Shown in pieces: positions 27,101-34,586 of a DNA stretch of 64,000 bases (position 1 is the first letter of the stretch; each line of letters begins with the position of its first letter). Under the pieces are notes generated by a model. That model was given only the letters and a program-made list of their open reading frames with translations, ran no database searches and was not told the DNA's origin. This stretch comes from Syntrophaceae bacterium UBA6087 (GTDB taxonomy: Bacteria; Desulfobacterota; Desulfomonilia; UBA1062), in contig DIXF01000003.1 of NCBI GenBank assembly GCA_002448235.1, positions 139,718 to 203,717 of the forward strand. Direction: 5' to 3'. The translations under genes were made by a program, and so were the position numbers.

Positions 27101-27273
27101 CTCCCGTCGTCCGTTTTCCGTACCAGACCCTGAGAAACAGCCTTTCCGAGCATGTCCGAGAGTCCTTCCGGATGCAAAGGCGACAGCCCTTCCAGAATAT
27201 CCGCAGCAAGCGGTACGGGAACCGTTTCCAGGATTGCAAGCGTCTGCCAATGGGGCGTGGTGAATGTAATCAT
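24145..27273 (-). CDS. Sigma-54-dependent activator with TPR and GAF sensor regions
   Basis: This 1042-aa protein has an N-terminal helical TPR-like region (about 1-530), a GAF-type domain (about 545-705), an AAA+ domain with Walker A GETGVGKE near 761 and an intact GAFTGA sigma-54 contact loop near 810, and a C-terminal Fis-type helix-turn-helix (GGAAEVLGMKRTTLQARM). An open frame extends 21 codons further, but through the palindromic operators. The ATG at 27273 sits 7 nt after a good -10 and lacks a ribosome site, suggesting a leaderless mRNA. It is divergent from the acyl-CoA dehydrogenase, its likely target. Confidence 0.92.
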   Translation of the reverse strand: MITFTTPHWQTLAILETVPVPLAADILEGLSPLHPEGLSDMLGKAVSQGLVRKTDDGRYSLAEDLPSLTVKRISRINTKKHLTSLVGLMSRLNLQERIGVAAWVSILIKAGFHYEAALLAEETARRYAMAGDKHDAIDLLEAVLPVVSCRTGDIQWDTLLISVVNELCRLKINITDNLAGIPSLLDLVRPVAQRIGDMRTLARIDLVNGLYRYVIGDTEGGLRSVSSGLRQAEELGDEDIMAISSEFRGIYYYLKGLYKEAVDAFDLVVRTSSMQTGKIVPTFLPQHLASSSALGYISALLGQYHRAIGVLDSHWRRSRMNKNDKNACFYEALLGIVLIIMGRKGEAFAHLKSAQKEALEIDNVQALHVAKKGLAYHAFFEGRIEDAFWITMSTAYTESIGPQYNWPVHLDMLHTFEKHDLLATIPSLAFEREMERVLKGPNHHLRGVALRIRAIQAQERGEGPDAVFSLLKESEQELLRTGDPVELAKARAEMARVKLGQKDRPAARNYALMAWEGLSGYGQDFFPDDLVPLLRIGVPHRPGPRKQDLLDRFMDLMEGFVPSADRDELLTRLVATTSRFFGAERGALFWFSGGRDSSRPALRASYNLDRADVFSEPFRESMKLIFKTYRNGEPLIQKGSLSGNTDGDTPAALSVFCLPILIRGEAKGVLYLDNSYIEDESADLDRDIVLRVSRHVGSSIERIFHYAEMIDADRSRAAAAQSIGDTEGSLDRIISSSSVMEALLALSDQVSVSDANVLITGETGVGKELLARRIHEKSMRKDGPFVVVNLASIPETLVESELFGHEKGAFTGADRQKPGRVELAHTGTLFIDEIGDVPGSAQVKLLRLIQEKNFERVGGIRTILSDFRLVAATNRDLAGEVASGRFRQDLYFRLNVVPLHLPPLRDRGEDVVELAIEFLKRYSRKYHRVLPALTGEDTKALTAYQWPGNVRELKNVMERAAILSSQDKLQLNLPSASGFLPSPGSVVSDAPTMDELQRRYIKYVLELTGGRLGGPGGAAEVLGMKRTTLQARMRKLGIGIGI

Positions 27274-27280
27274 CGAGGAT

Positions 27281-27309
27281 AATCTAGACCTTAGGGCATA
27301 ACCCGTCAA
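27281..27309 (-). promoter_or_regulatory. Sigma-70 promoter of the sigma-54 activator gene
   Basis: On the minus strand TTGACG (plus 27304-27309), a 17-bp spacer and TAGATT (plus 27281-27286). The -35 abuts the first GCCCA...TGGGC palindrome, so an activator bound there could repress its own gene. The predicted start falls at the ATG. Confidence 0.55.
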
Positions 27310-27344
27310 GCCCATATTTGGGCATTTACTGCCCATATATGGGC
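27310..27344. promoter_or_regulatory. Two palindromic operators / upstream activator sites
   Basis: GCCCATATTTGGGC (27310-27323) and GCCCATATATGGGC (27331-27344) are two copies of a GCCCA-N4-TGGGC dyad with centres 21 bp apart, two helical turns. They lie about 97-118 bp upstream of the predicted sigma-54 start at about 27434, the usual place for enhancer sites. They are the best candidates for binding by the Fis-type helix of the divergent regulator. Confidence 0.7.
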
Positions 27345-27407
27345 TTTTTTATTATACGCTGATGCCTTTATCAATGATATATCAGTTACTTAAAGAGCTT
27401 CATCTGG

Positions 27408-27422
27408 TGGCACAACTCATGC
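27408..27422 (+). promoter_or_regulatory. Sigma-54 (-24/-12) promoter for the acyl-CoA dehydrogenase
   Basis: TGGCAC (27408-27413), five bases, then ATGC (27419-27422). The invariant GG and GC are correctly spaced; one mismatch from TTGC. It is 84 bp before the start codon of the dehydrogenase. Confidence 0.68.
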
Positions 27423-27505
27423 TCACTAATAGATGGTATTAAATGAAGAGGGGGGGGTTCCTCACCCGCTTATTACGCCTCATAAAAAACTCAAAGGAGA
27501 GTGGA

Positions 27506-29221
27506 ATGAATTATTTGATCCAGCCGAAAAAGTATTCGAGTCTCATGGCCGACGAAGGCTCCCGGACCATCATGGAAAAGACCATCGCCTTTTTCGAGAA
27601 AATGGGCAAGACGAGGCTTCTGGACGACTACAACAAGAAGGTCTGGTACCGCGAGTTCGTGGATTTTATCGGCAAAGAGCAGATCTTCGCCAAACTGCTC
27701 ACCCCCAAGCAGTATGCCGACGGCGATCCGGACTGCCGCTGGGATACGGCCCGCAACAGTGAATACAGCGAGCTGCTCGCCTTCTACGGCCTGGGCTACT
27801 GGTACTGCTTCCAGGTAACCATCCTGGGCCTGGGCCCCATCTGGATGAGCCCCAACGAAAAGGCAAAGAAGAAGGCTGCCAAACTCCTCAAGGAAGGCGC
27901 CATCTTCGCCTTCGGACTCTCCGAGCGCACCCACGGAGCAGACATCTACTCCACCGAGACAACGCTCACACCAAAGGGCGACGGCACCTTTGTCGCCAAC
28001 GGCGAAAAGTATTACATCGGCAACGGCAACGAGGCCGAGATGGTTTCCACACTGGGCAAGATCAAGGACGGCACGGACGACTACACCTACTTCGTGACCA
28101 ACTACCGCCATAAGGCATACGAGCTCAAGAAGAACGTTATCTCCCACCAGGAATATGTGTCGAACTTCGCGCTCCACGACTATCCAATCACCGAGGACGA
28201 CATCCTTTCCCGCGGACCGCACGCCTGGGATTCATCGCTCAACACCGTCAACATCGGCAAGTTCAACATAGGCCCGGCCTCCATCGGTATTGCCGAACAC
28301 TGCTTCTACGAGGCCATCACCCACGCATCCAACCGTATCCTCTACGGCATGAAGGTCACGGACATGCCCCATGTGCGCAAGAACTTCATGGATGCATGGC
28401 TCAGGCTCGTGGCCATGAAGATGTACCAGCGCCGCTCCACCGACTATTTCAGGGGCGCAGGCGAGAACGACCGTCGCTACCTGCTCTACAACCCCACCAG
28501 CAAGATGAAGGTGACCCTGCAGTCTGAAGACGTCATCAACCTCCTCTGGGATGTCATCGCTGCCAGGGGCTTCGAGAAAGACACCATCTTCCACATGGCC
28601 GCTGCAGATGTACGCGGGCCGTCCAAGCTCGAAGGGACAGTGCACGTGAACGTCCAGCTCATCCGCAAGTTCATGAAGAACTACTTCTTCAGCCCGGCCG
28701 ATTATACCCCGGTATCCCCGGACTTCTCGCTGAACGACGACCTGTTCCTCTTCAACCAGGGGCCCACCAAGGGCCTGGGCAAGGTTCAGTTCCACGATTA
28801 CACGCCCGTGTTCGAGGCCAACAAGGACCTGCCCAATGTCGCAACCTTCATCAAGCAGATCAAGATCTTCAAGGAGATGCTCGAGAAGGCAGGCCCGGAC
28901 AAGATGCAGGATATGGACCCCTCCTGGTCCCTGCCGGTCGGCGAGATGTTCTCCATCGTTGTCTACGGCCAGCTCATCCTCGAGCAGGCCAAGTTCGACA
29001 ACCTGGACAAGGATGTCCTCAACCAGATCTTCGACTTCATGGTCAGGGACTTCTCCCACTTCGGCCTGCAGATCTACGGCAACCACAGCACCAAGGACGA
29101 GCAGCGCGCCTTCTGCAAGGACATCATGCTCATTAAGGCTGTGCCCGATGCCGAGCAGTACAACAGGGTCTGGGAAAAGTACGTATCCGCGCTCAACGGC
29201 GAATATGAAATGAACTCGTAA
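27506..29221 (+). CDS. Acyl-CoA dehydrogenase family protein
   Basis: This 571-aa protein is a large-type acyl-CoA dehydrogenase: FAFGLSERTHGADI (FAD/substrate strand), ANGEKYYIGNGNEA, and a C-terminal helical domain with SKLEGTVHVN holding the probable catalytic-base Glu. It oxidises an acyl-CoA to the enoyl-CoA. Start at 27506 has AAGGAGAG upstream; an ATG at 27443 does not. Codon choice is strongly skewed to aag, ctc, ttc, aac, atc, unlike many neighbours, suggesting high expression. It is probably driven by the sigma-54 promoter and the divergent regulator. Substrate unknown. Confidence 0.9.
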   Translation: MNYLIQPKKYSSLMADEGSRTIMEKTIAFFEKMGKTRLLDDYNKKVWYREFVDFIGKEQIFAKLLTPKQYADGDPDCRWDTARNSEYSELLAFYGLGYWYCFQVTILGLGPIWMSPNEKAKKKAAKLLKEGAIFAFGLSERTHGADIYSTETTLTPKGDGTFVANGEKYYIGNGNEAEMVSTLGKIKDGTDDYTYFVTNYRHKAYELKKNVISHQEYVSNFALHDYPITEDDILSRGPHAWDSSLNTVNIGKFNIGPASIGIAEHCFYEAITHASNRILYGMKVTDMPHVRKNFMDAWLRLVAMKMYQRRSTDYFRGAGENDRRYLLYNPTSKMKVTLQSEDVINLLWDVIAARGFEKDTIFHMAAADVRGPSKLEGTVHVNVQLIRKFMKNYFFSPADYTPVSPDFSLNDDLFLFNQGPTKGLGKVQFHDYTPVFEANKDLPNVATFIKQIKIFKEMLEKAGPDKMQDMDPSWSLPVGEMFSIVVYGQLILEQAKFDNLDKDVLNQIFDFMVRDFSHFGLQIYGNHSTKDEQRAFCKDIMLIKAVPDAEQYNRVWEKYVSALNGEYEMNS

Positions 29222-29277
29222 GACAAACGACAGACACCAGAGCAGTAACTTTTACGGATAACAGATGCCTCCCGAAT

Positions 29278-29304
29278 GGGGAGGGGATTCATAACCCCCT
29301 CCCC
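29278..29304 (+). terminator. Hairpin after the acyl-CoA dehydrogenase
   Basis: GGGGAGGGG (29278-29286) pairs with CCCCTCCCC (29296-29304). The very stable stem is followed by TATTCC, a weak T-tract. Confidence 0.6.
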
Positions 29305-29311
29305 TATTCCT

Positions 29312-29357
29312 CTGACAAACCCTGTCCTTTTGATATAAGCCCGGCCTGTTATATAAT
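29312..29357 (+). promoter_or_regulatory. Overlapping promoters for the GNAT-like gene
   Basis: Two sigma-70-type matches overlap: CTGACA (29312-29317) with TATAAG (29334-29339), and TTGATA (29330-29335) with TATAAT (29352-29357), each with 16-bp spacers. The second ends 4 nt before the ATG, and there is no ribosome site, so translation may be leaderless or nearly so. Confidence 0.5.
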
Positions 29358-29361
29358 TTTT

Positions 29362-30390
29362 ATGGAGAACGATATCCTTTTCGAGAAAGGCGCTTCCGTC
29401 TTTCCAGAGATCATAGAGGCATCTTGTCTTTTCCAGCAGCCGTATTGGCTCGAAGCAGTAGCTCCCGGCCGATGGGGAGCGGCTTCCGTCTCGAAAGGCG
29501 GAAGCATAACCGCACGGCTCCCTTATGTAGTGGAAAATAAATTCGGCCTAACCCGGCTGACCACGCCGAAGCTCACCAAGTTTCTCGGACCGTGGCTTGC
29601 TCCTGCCTCGGGGAAATACGCCAGCGACCTCTCGAGGCAGAAAGATCTTTTGATGGGTCTCATTGCCCAGCTGCCGCCGCATGAATATTTTTCGCAGAAT
29701 TTCCACTACACTGTTACCAACTGGCTGCCGTTTTTCTGGAAGGGATTTACCCAGACGACCCTGTATTCATATGTTCTCGATGACCTCACTAATGAAGAGA
29801 CCCTGTGGTCGGGCCTCCAGGGAAACATCAGGAGGGAGATCCGCAAAGCCGGCAAGCAGGTCGAGGTCCGTGACGACCTCGGCCTTGATTGTTTCCTGGA
29901 GCTCAACACCGCAACCTTTGTCCGGAAAGGGGTGCCTCTGCCCTTTTCACATGATTACGTGCGGCGGATCGACGATGTGCTCAAACAGAAAAATCAACGG
30001 CGGATCCTTTTTGCCGTCGATGCGCAGAAACGGGTGCATGCCTCTCTCTATATCATCTGGGACAGTGTATCGGCATTTTACCTTATGGGCGGCGGAGATC
30101 AGGAACTCCGTACCAGCGGAAGCACCAGCCTGCTGATATGGGAAGCCATACGGTTCGCGTCTGCGGTGACAAAGGCGTTCGATTTTGAAGGCTCCATGAT
30201 TGAATCCGTCGAGAGGTTCTTCAGGAGCTTCGGGGCAAGGCAGCAGCCGTACTTCCGCGTGACTTTCATGAGCAGGAAAATGAAGAACTGCGTCTTCTGG
30301 GAAAATATCCTTGGCCGTTCCCTGAAACAAGGAAACAGATATGTCAAGGTTATCAAAAAGATGTTTCTCAACGGAAGCGCCGCCCGATAA
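29362..30390 (+). CDS. FemAB/GNAT-like acyltransferase
   Basis: This 342-aa soluble protein has two GNAT-fold halves as in FemAB-type proteins. The N-terminal FQQPYWLEAVAPG and the central NIRREIRKAGK are typical of uncharacterised 'Acetyltransf_6' members, which are often linked to peptidoglycan or polysaccharide modification. The later segment IIWDSVSAFYLMGGG plus KAFDFEGSMIESVERFFRSFG matches the family end. No active residue can be assigned. It stands alone between the dehydrogenase and the liv operon. Confidence 0.72.
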   Translation: MENDILFEKGASVFPEIIEASCLFQQPYWLEAVAPGRWGAASVSKGGSITARLPYVVENKFGLTRLTTPKLTKFLGPWLAPASGKYASDLSRQKDLLMGLIAQLPPHEYFSQNFHYTVTNWLPFFWKGFTQTTLYSYVLDDLTNEETLWSGLQGNIRREIRKAGKQVEVRDDLGLDCFLELNTATFVRKGVPLPFSHDYVRRIDDVLKQKNQRRILFAVDAQKRVHASLYIIWDSVSAFYLMGGGDQELRTSGSTSLLIWEAIRFASAVTKAFDFEGSMIESVERFFRSFGARQQPYFRVTFMSRKMKNCVFWENILGRSLKQGNRYVKVIKKMFLNGSAAR

Positions 30391-30430
30391 TCGATGAAGC
30401 AATTATTTTGCAGATAATTTGATCAATGTA

Positions 30431-30458
30431 TTGACACGATGACTTACCATCTTAATAT
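30431..30458 (+). promoter_or_regulatory. Probable promoter of the liv operon
   Basis: TTGACA (30431-30436), a 16-bp spacer and TAATAT (30453-30458). It would give a leader of about 150 nt before livM. Confidence 0.5.
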
Positions 30459-30617
30459 ATTATGAAACTCGTGAAGTAAGCCGATATCATTTGTTATGGG
30501 TAACAATGCTTAGAGAAACGGGGCTGGGGCGGATTTCCATTTGATGGAATGCCGGCGTTCCTTTCTGGGATGCACCGCCTGACCCCATTGATGAGAAAAA
30601 TCATATGGGGTGCTGCC

Positions 30618-31688
30618 ATGGACATGAAGCGTGACTACTATGAAGATATCGAGCTATTCAGCAGCGCAACGGTTTTCGTCTGGAGCATGGTCCTTCTCGT
30701 CTTTCTCTTCACCATGCCCTTTTTCATTCCGGACTACTATTTCTATCTCTGCAACATTATCCTGGTCCATGTAATTCTGGCTGTAGGGCTCAACATCCTC
30801 GTCGGTTATACCGGCCAGATCTCACTGGGCCATGCAGGGTTCTTCGCCATCGGGGCATACGGCACCGCGCTCCTGATGACCCATCTCCAGGTTCCCTTCT
30901 TTCCTTCCCTGATCGCCGCGGGCCTGATTGCAGCCTTTTTCGGGTTCATCATAGGTCTTCCTGCGTTGAGGCTCGAAGGGCCGTACCTCGCGATCGCCAC
31001 GCTCGGGTTCGGGCTCACCATCATGCATGTGATCGGCAGATGGGACATCTTCGGCGGCCGCATGGGCATCCAGGCTCCTCCTCTGGATATCGGCGTCCCC
31101 CAGATGGGCTTCAGCATGGTGCTGGACACCGATATAAAGATCTACTATCTTATCCTCGCCATAACCGTCATTCTGGTGATCTGCGCAAGGAATCTCATGA
31201 AGACCCGCATAGGCAGGGCCTTTGTTGCTATTCGTGACGACGACATCGCCGCAGAGGTCATGGGAGTGAACCTCACGATTTTCAAAACCCTCTCTTTTGC
31301 GGTGAGTGCATTCTATGCCGGAGTGGCGGGAGGGCTTTTCGCATTCGTCCTGGGCTTTTTCGACCCGTTCACCTTCAACCTCATCCTCTCTATCATCTTC
31401 CTGGTCATGATCGTTGTGGGAGGACTGGGTTCGGTGCTCGGCGGCATCATGGGCGCGACGCTCATCACCTACCTGCAGTACGAATTTCTGAAAAACATCG
31501 AGGAGCGGCCCTATATCGGCGATCTCCTCGTCAAATTCTCAAAGAAATACCTGACGGTCATCGGGCTGGAAAACTTCAGCGCCATAGCGCTCGGGCTCAT
31601 CATGATCGGGATCGTGATCTTTGAGCCGCTCGGCATGTTCGGAATCTGGATACGGATCAAGAAGTACTGGAAGACATGGCCTTTCTAG
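30618..31688 (+). CDS. livM: Branched-chain amino acid-type ABC permease LivM
   Basis: This 356-aa inner-membrane permease has about 9-10 hydrophobic segments and the family blocks GLNILVGYTGQISLGHAGFFAIGAY, LRLEGPYLAIATLGFG, RAFVAIRDDDIAAEVMG and GGLGSVLGGIMGA. The first ATG of the frame (30549) lacks a ribosome site; ATG 30618 has GGGGTG 6 nt upstream and is preferred, though uncertain. It is first in the operon. In the family it pairs with LivH to form the channel; the substrate need not be an amino acid. Confidence 0.9.
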   Translation: MDMKRDYYEDIELFSSATVFVWSMVLLVFLFTMPFFIPDYYFYLCNIILVHVILAVGLNILVGYTGQISLGHAGFFAIGAYGTALLMTHLQVPFFPSLIAAGLIAAFFGFIIGLPALRLEGPYLAIATLGFGLTIMHVIGRWDIFGGRMGIQAPPLDIGVPQMGFSMVLDTDIKIYYLILAITVILVICARNLMKTRIGRAFVAIRDDDIAAEVMGVNLTIFKTLSFAVSAFYAGVAGGLFAFVLGFFDPFTFNLILSIIFLVMIVVGGLGSVLGGIMGATLITYLQYEFLKNIEERPYIGDLLVKFSKKYLTVIGLENFSAIALGLIMIGIVIFEPLGMFGIWIRIKKYWKTWPF

Positions 31689-31716
31689 TGAAGTAACTAC
31701 ATACGGAGAATATGGT

Positions 31717-32589
31717 ATGATCGAGCAGCTCATCATTGAAAGTCTCGCGATCGGGGCATGTTACGGATTGTTCGGCGTCGCCGTGGCGATCATCTACAAG
31801 ACCTCGGACGTCGTCAACTTCGGCCAGGGGGAGATGGGTATGATAGCGACCTTCGTGGCCTACCATATCATCAACCAGTACAACCAGCCGTTCTGGGTGG
31901 CATTCCTCCTCACCCTGGCCTTTGCGCTTGTCCTGGGTGTCCTTATCGAATTTCTCTTCCTCAGGCCGGCCAAAGAGCCCTCGGTACTCGGGCTGATCAT
32001 CCTCACACTCGGAGCCGAGATGTTCCTTATGGGGCTCGCGAGCTGGAAGTGGGGAGCCGAGCAGAAGGATTTTGCCTTCCCGCTCTCCGTGCAGAAAAAC
32101 ATCGAAATCATTCCGGGGATTGAAATCAATGAGTGGGCCATGGGCGTTTTTACGATTACTGCGCTGGTTATGATACTCCTGTTCCTCTTCTTTAAATTCT
32201 CACGGCTGGGCATTGCCATGCGGGCAACTCAGCAGAACCAGAATGCAGCCAAGATCATGGGCATCAAAGTGGAGCGGGTGTTTTCCTTTACATGGGCCTT
32301 GAGCTCGGTCATCGGCGCCATAGCAGCGATGTTCTTTGCAGCCCGATCCGTTCTCGATCCCAACTTCATGATGGAGCCTTTCATGCGGGCCTTTGCGGCA
32401 GCGGTCCTGGGCGGCCTCACGAGTATCCCCGGCGTGGTGCTCGGCGGCATCATACTTGGCCTCATCGAAAATTTCTTCGGATATGCCTGGCCCGAGTGGA
32501 AGCCCATCGTAGCCTTCGTGGTGATCATCATCATCCTTACCATCAGGCCGAGCGGCCTCTTTGCCAAGCACTATGTGAAAAAGGTCTAG
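31717..32589 (+). CDS. livH: Branched-chain amino acid-type ABC permease LivH
   Basis: This 290-aa permease starts MIEQLIIESLAIGACYGL at ATG 31717, with CGGAGAA upstream. Family motifs: KTSDVVNFGQGEMGM, GLIILTLGAEMFLMG, RLGIAMRATQQNQNAAKIMGI and AAVLGGLTSIPGVVLGG. It lies 28 bp after livM. Confidence 0.92.
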   Translation: MIEQLIIESLAIGACYGLFGVAVAIIYKTSDVVNFGQGEMGMIATFVAYHIINQYNQPFWVAFLLTLAFALVLGVLIEFLFLRPAKEPSVLGLIILTLGAEMFLMGLASWKWGAEQKDFAFPLSVQKNIEIIPGIEINEWAMGVFTITALVMILLFLFFKFSRLGIAMRATQQNQNAAKIMGIKVERVFSFTWALSSVIGAIAAMFFAARSVLDPNFMMEPFMRAFAAAVLGGLTSIPGVVLGGIILGLIENFFGYAWPEWKPIVAFVVIIIILTIRPSGLFAKHYVKKV

Positions 32590-32676
32590 AGATGGGTAAA
32601 GCAGTGGTTAGAAGCAGAGCCTTTTACGGGATCCGGCCAAAGCTTTTTTCGCTGCAGGCAAGCGGCAGAGGCTCAT

Positions 32677-33153
32677 ATGGGTGTCAGCATGCAGACTAAT
32701 CCTTTCCTCCTCAAGGGAGCGATTCTGGGGGCAATACTATTAGGGCTCGCAGCATCGCTCCTCTTCCTTGAGAAGCCGAGATCGATGGTCCTGATGGCCT
32801 TCGAGCGCCCCCGGATAGAGAAGGCTCTTGAAGCATATTTTGCCGCAGAGATGAGCAAGGACTATGGCAAGCTCTACAGCTGCCTCGCTCCGTCTTCTCA
32901 TTATCGCCGTACTCACTCATACGATGATTTTCTGAAGGATATGAAGTCGAACCCGGTTAAGATCATCCGCTACGAGGTGGTCGACATCTACGACCTGCGG
33001 CCCAACCACGACCCTGCGGCCTATCCGGACGTGGAGCGCTTTGCCCAGGTCGAGGTGGATGTCACCATTTTGTTTACGGATACCAATGCGGAGACGGTTT
33101 GCAACTACTGCTTCACTTTCCTTAAGGAAAAGGGGGCATGGCTCAAGGGATAA
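32677..33153 (+). CDS. Membrane-anchored NTF2-like protein in the liv operon
   Basis: This 158-aa protein has one N-terminal hydrophobic segment (about 12-31, KGAILGAILLGLAASLLF), a signal anchor or uncleaved signal, then a roughly 110-residue cone-like alpha+beta domain (IEKALEAYFAAEMSKDYGKLYSCLAPS...) resembling NTF2/DUF4440-type folds. It has no known function. It sits between permease and binding-protein genes, so a periplasmic accessory of the importer is possible (inference from position only). Confidence 0.62.
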   Translation: MGVSMQTNPFLLKGAILGAILLGLAASLLFLEKPRSMVLMAFERPRIEKALEAYFAAEMSKDYGKLYSCLAPSSHYRRTHSYDDFLKDMKSNPVKIIRYEVVDIYDLRPNHDPAAYPDVERFAQVEVDVTILFTDTNAETVCNYCFTFLKEKGAWLKG

Positions 33154-33229
33154 AAACGGTCTTTGGGAACGACGCGTATCATACCGCATTAAACCATGCT
33201 GCTTCAGAGCAGCAAGGAAGGAGGGATCA

Positions 33230-34423
33230 ATGAAAGGTCTGAGGAGTCTGGTATTCTGTTTCCTGGCAGTAGTAGCGGTAATTGCGTTGCCGGTATCGAG
33301 CGATGCAGCCAGGCCGGGGTTTGACAAAAAAGAGATCAGGATCGCCCAGTGGGGTCCGCAGACAGGCCCTGCCGCACCATGGGGATCGGTTGCACGCGGG
33401 AGCGACATCCTTTTCAACATGGTTAACGAACAGGGAGGGATCCACGGCAGAAAGATCAAGTATTTCATCCGCGATGACCAGTACAATCCGGCCCAGACAA
33501 AGGGAGTGGTGAAGGAACTGGTCGAGCGCAAGGGGATATTCGCCTTTGTGGGCGGCGTCGGAGCAGCCTGCGGCATGGCAGTCAAAGACTACCTCGCCCA
33601 GAATAAGGTCATCTGGGTAGGACCGTCCACGGCGATCAACGAATATGTATTCCCTCCCAACCCGTACCTCTTTGCCGTATATCCTCTTTATGAAGACGAG
33701 GCGAGCATCCTGACCAAGTATATCGTCGAAAAGATGGGGGTAAAGAAAATCGGCTTCTTCTACCAGAATGATTCATATGGCAAAAGCGGGCTTACCGGCT
33801 GCAAAGAGCGCCTTGCAACCTACAAAATGAAGCTCGCCGAAGAGATCCCGGTGGAGCCGGGCGAGAAGGACCTCTCATCTCAGATGCTGCGCCTGAAGAA
33901 TTCGAGGGCCGAGGTCGTTATCATGTGGGTGAATCCAACCTCGGCGGCCATCGCGCTCAAAACATGCGCAACGCTGAATTACAAGCCCCAGTGGATATCA
34001 TCCAACACGCTCTCCGACTATCAGCTCATGAACAAGATTACGGGAGGCATGTGGGAGGGGGTCATCACAGGGGCTTTCGGCGTACCCCCGCTAAGCGACC
34101 ATCCGCTTATGAATAAATATCGCGAAGCTGCAAAGAAATTCGCTCCCGAGGAACGCTTCGGAACATTCTATCTGGCAGGAGTACTGTTTGCAGAGCCCCT
34201 CGTCGATGCGCTCAAGCGTGTAGGCCCCAAGTTGAGCACCGACGCCTGCCTGAAGGCACTCAACTCTACAAAGGATTTCCAGGGCATCGGTCCCAAGGTT
34301 AACTGGTCGCCGAAGTTCCACCAGGGCACTGATTCGATCCAGATACAGAAGTGCGGGCCGAATTCCAGTTATATCGTTCTCCAGGACTGGACGCCGAACG
34401 ATCTGGCAACCTGGAAAAAGTAA
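33230..34423 (+). CDS. livK: ABC transporter substrate-binding protein, LivK type
   Basis: This 397-aa periplasmic binding protein has a signal peptide (residues 1-26, hydrophobic core SLVFCFLAVVAVIAL, cleavage near DAA). The type I receptor fold shows EIRIAQWGPQTGPAAPWG, RDDQYNPAQTKGVV, FVGGVGAACGMAV and GFFYQNDSYGKSG. The ATG at 33230 has AAGGAGG at ideal spacing. Members next to acyl-CoA synthetases are thought to bind carboxylic or aromatic acids; the ligand here is not known. Confidence 0.92.
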   Translation: MKGLRSLVFCFLAVVAVIALPVSSDAARPGFDKKEIRIAQWGPQTGPAAPWGSVARGSDILFNMVNEQGGIHGRKIKYFIRDDQYNPAQTKGVVKELVERKGIFAFVGGVGAACGMAVKDYLAQNKVIWVGPSTAINEYVFPPNPYLFAVYPLYEDEASILTKYIVEKMGVKKIGFFYQNDSYGKSGLTGCKERLATYKMKLAEEIPVEPGEKDLSSQMLRLKNSRAEVVIMWVNPTSAAIALKTCATLNYKPQWISSNTLSDYQLMNKITGGMWEGVITGAFGVPPLSDHPLMNKYREAAKKFAPEERFGTFYLAGVLFAEPLVDALKRVGPKLSTDACLKALNSTKDFQGIGPKVNWSPKFHQGTDSIQIQKCGPNSSYIVLQDWTPNDLATWKK

Positions 34424-34452
34424 AGGCACGGAGGCAAGGTCAGTTCTCCCTC

Positions 34453-34495
34453 CCTCCCACCCTCTCCTCCGGTCGGCGGCGGAGAGGGTGGGAGG
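34453..34495 (+). terminator. Very stable intercistronic hairpin between livK and livG
   Basis: CCTCCCACCCTCTCC (34453-34467) and GGAGAGGGTGGGAGG (34481-34495) form a perfect 15-bp stem. There is no T-run, so it is more likely a 3' stabiliser or partial attenuator that raises binding-protein yield over ATPase yield than a full terminator. Confidence 0.65.
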
Positions 34496-34586
34496 AACAT
34501 AAGGGATCATTCCCGCGGACGTGCCCTCTCGGCGGAATGTTTTTTGGTGATAAGAGCAAGGTATTTGCAGCAAAGGAGCAAAGGAA

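Noticed and set aside
27491..29086. Long open frames antisense to the acyl-CoA dehydrogenase, and similar ones opposite the acyl-CoA synthetase (36852-37988) and liv genes
   Set aside because: They mirror strong codon bias on the coding strand, have no ribosome sites and no recognisable protein motifs.
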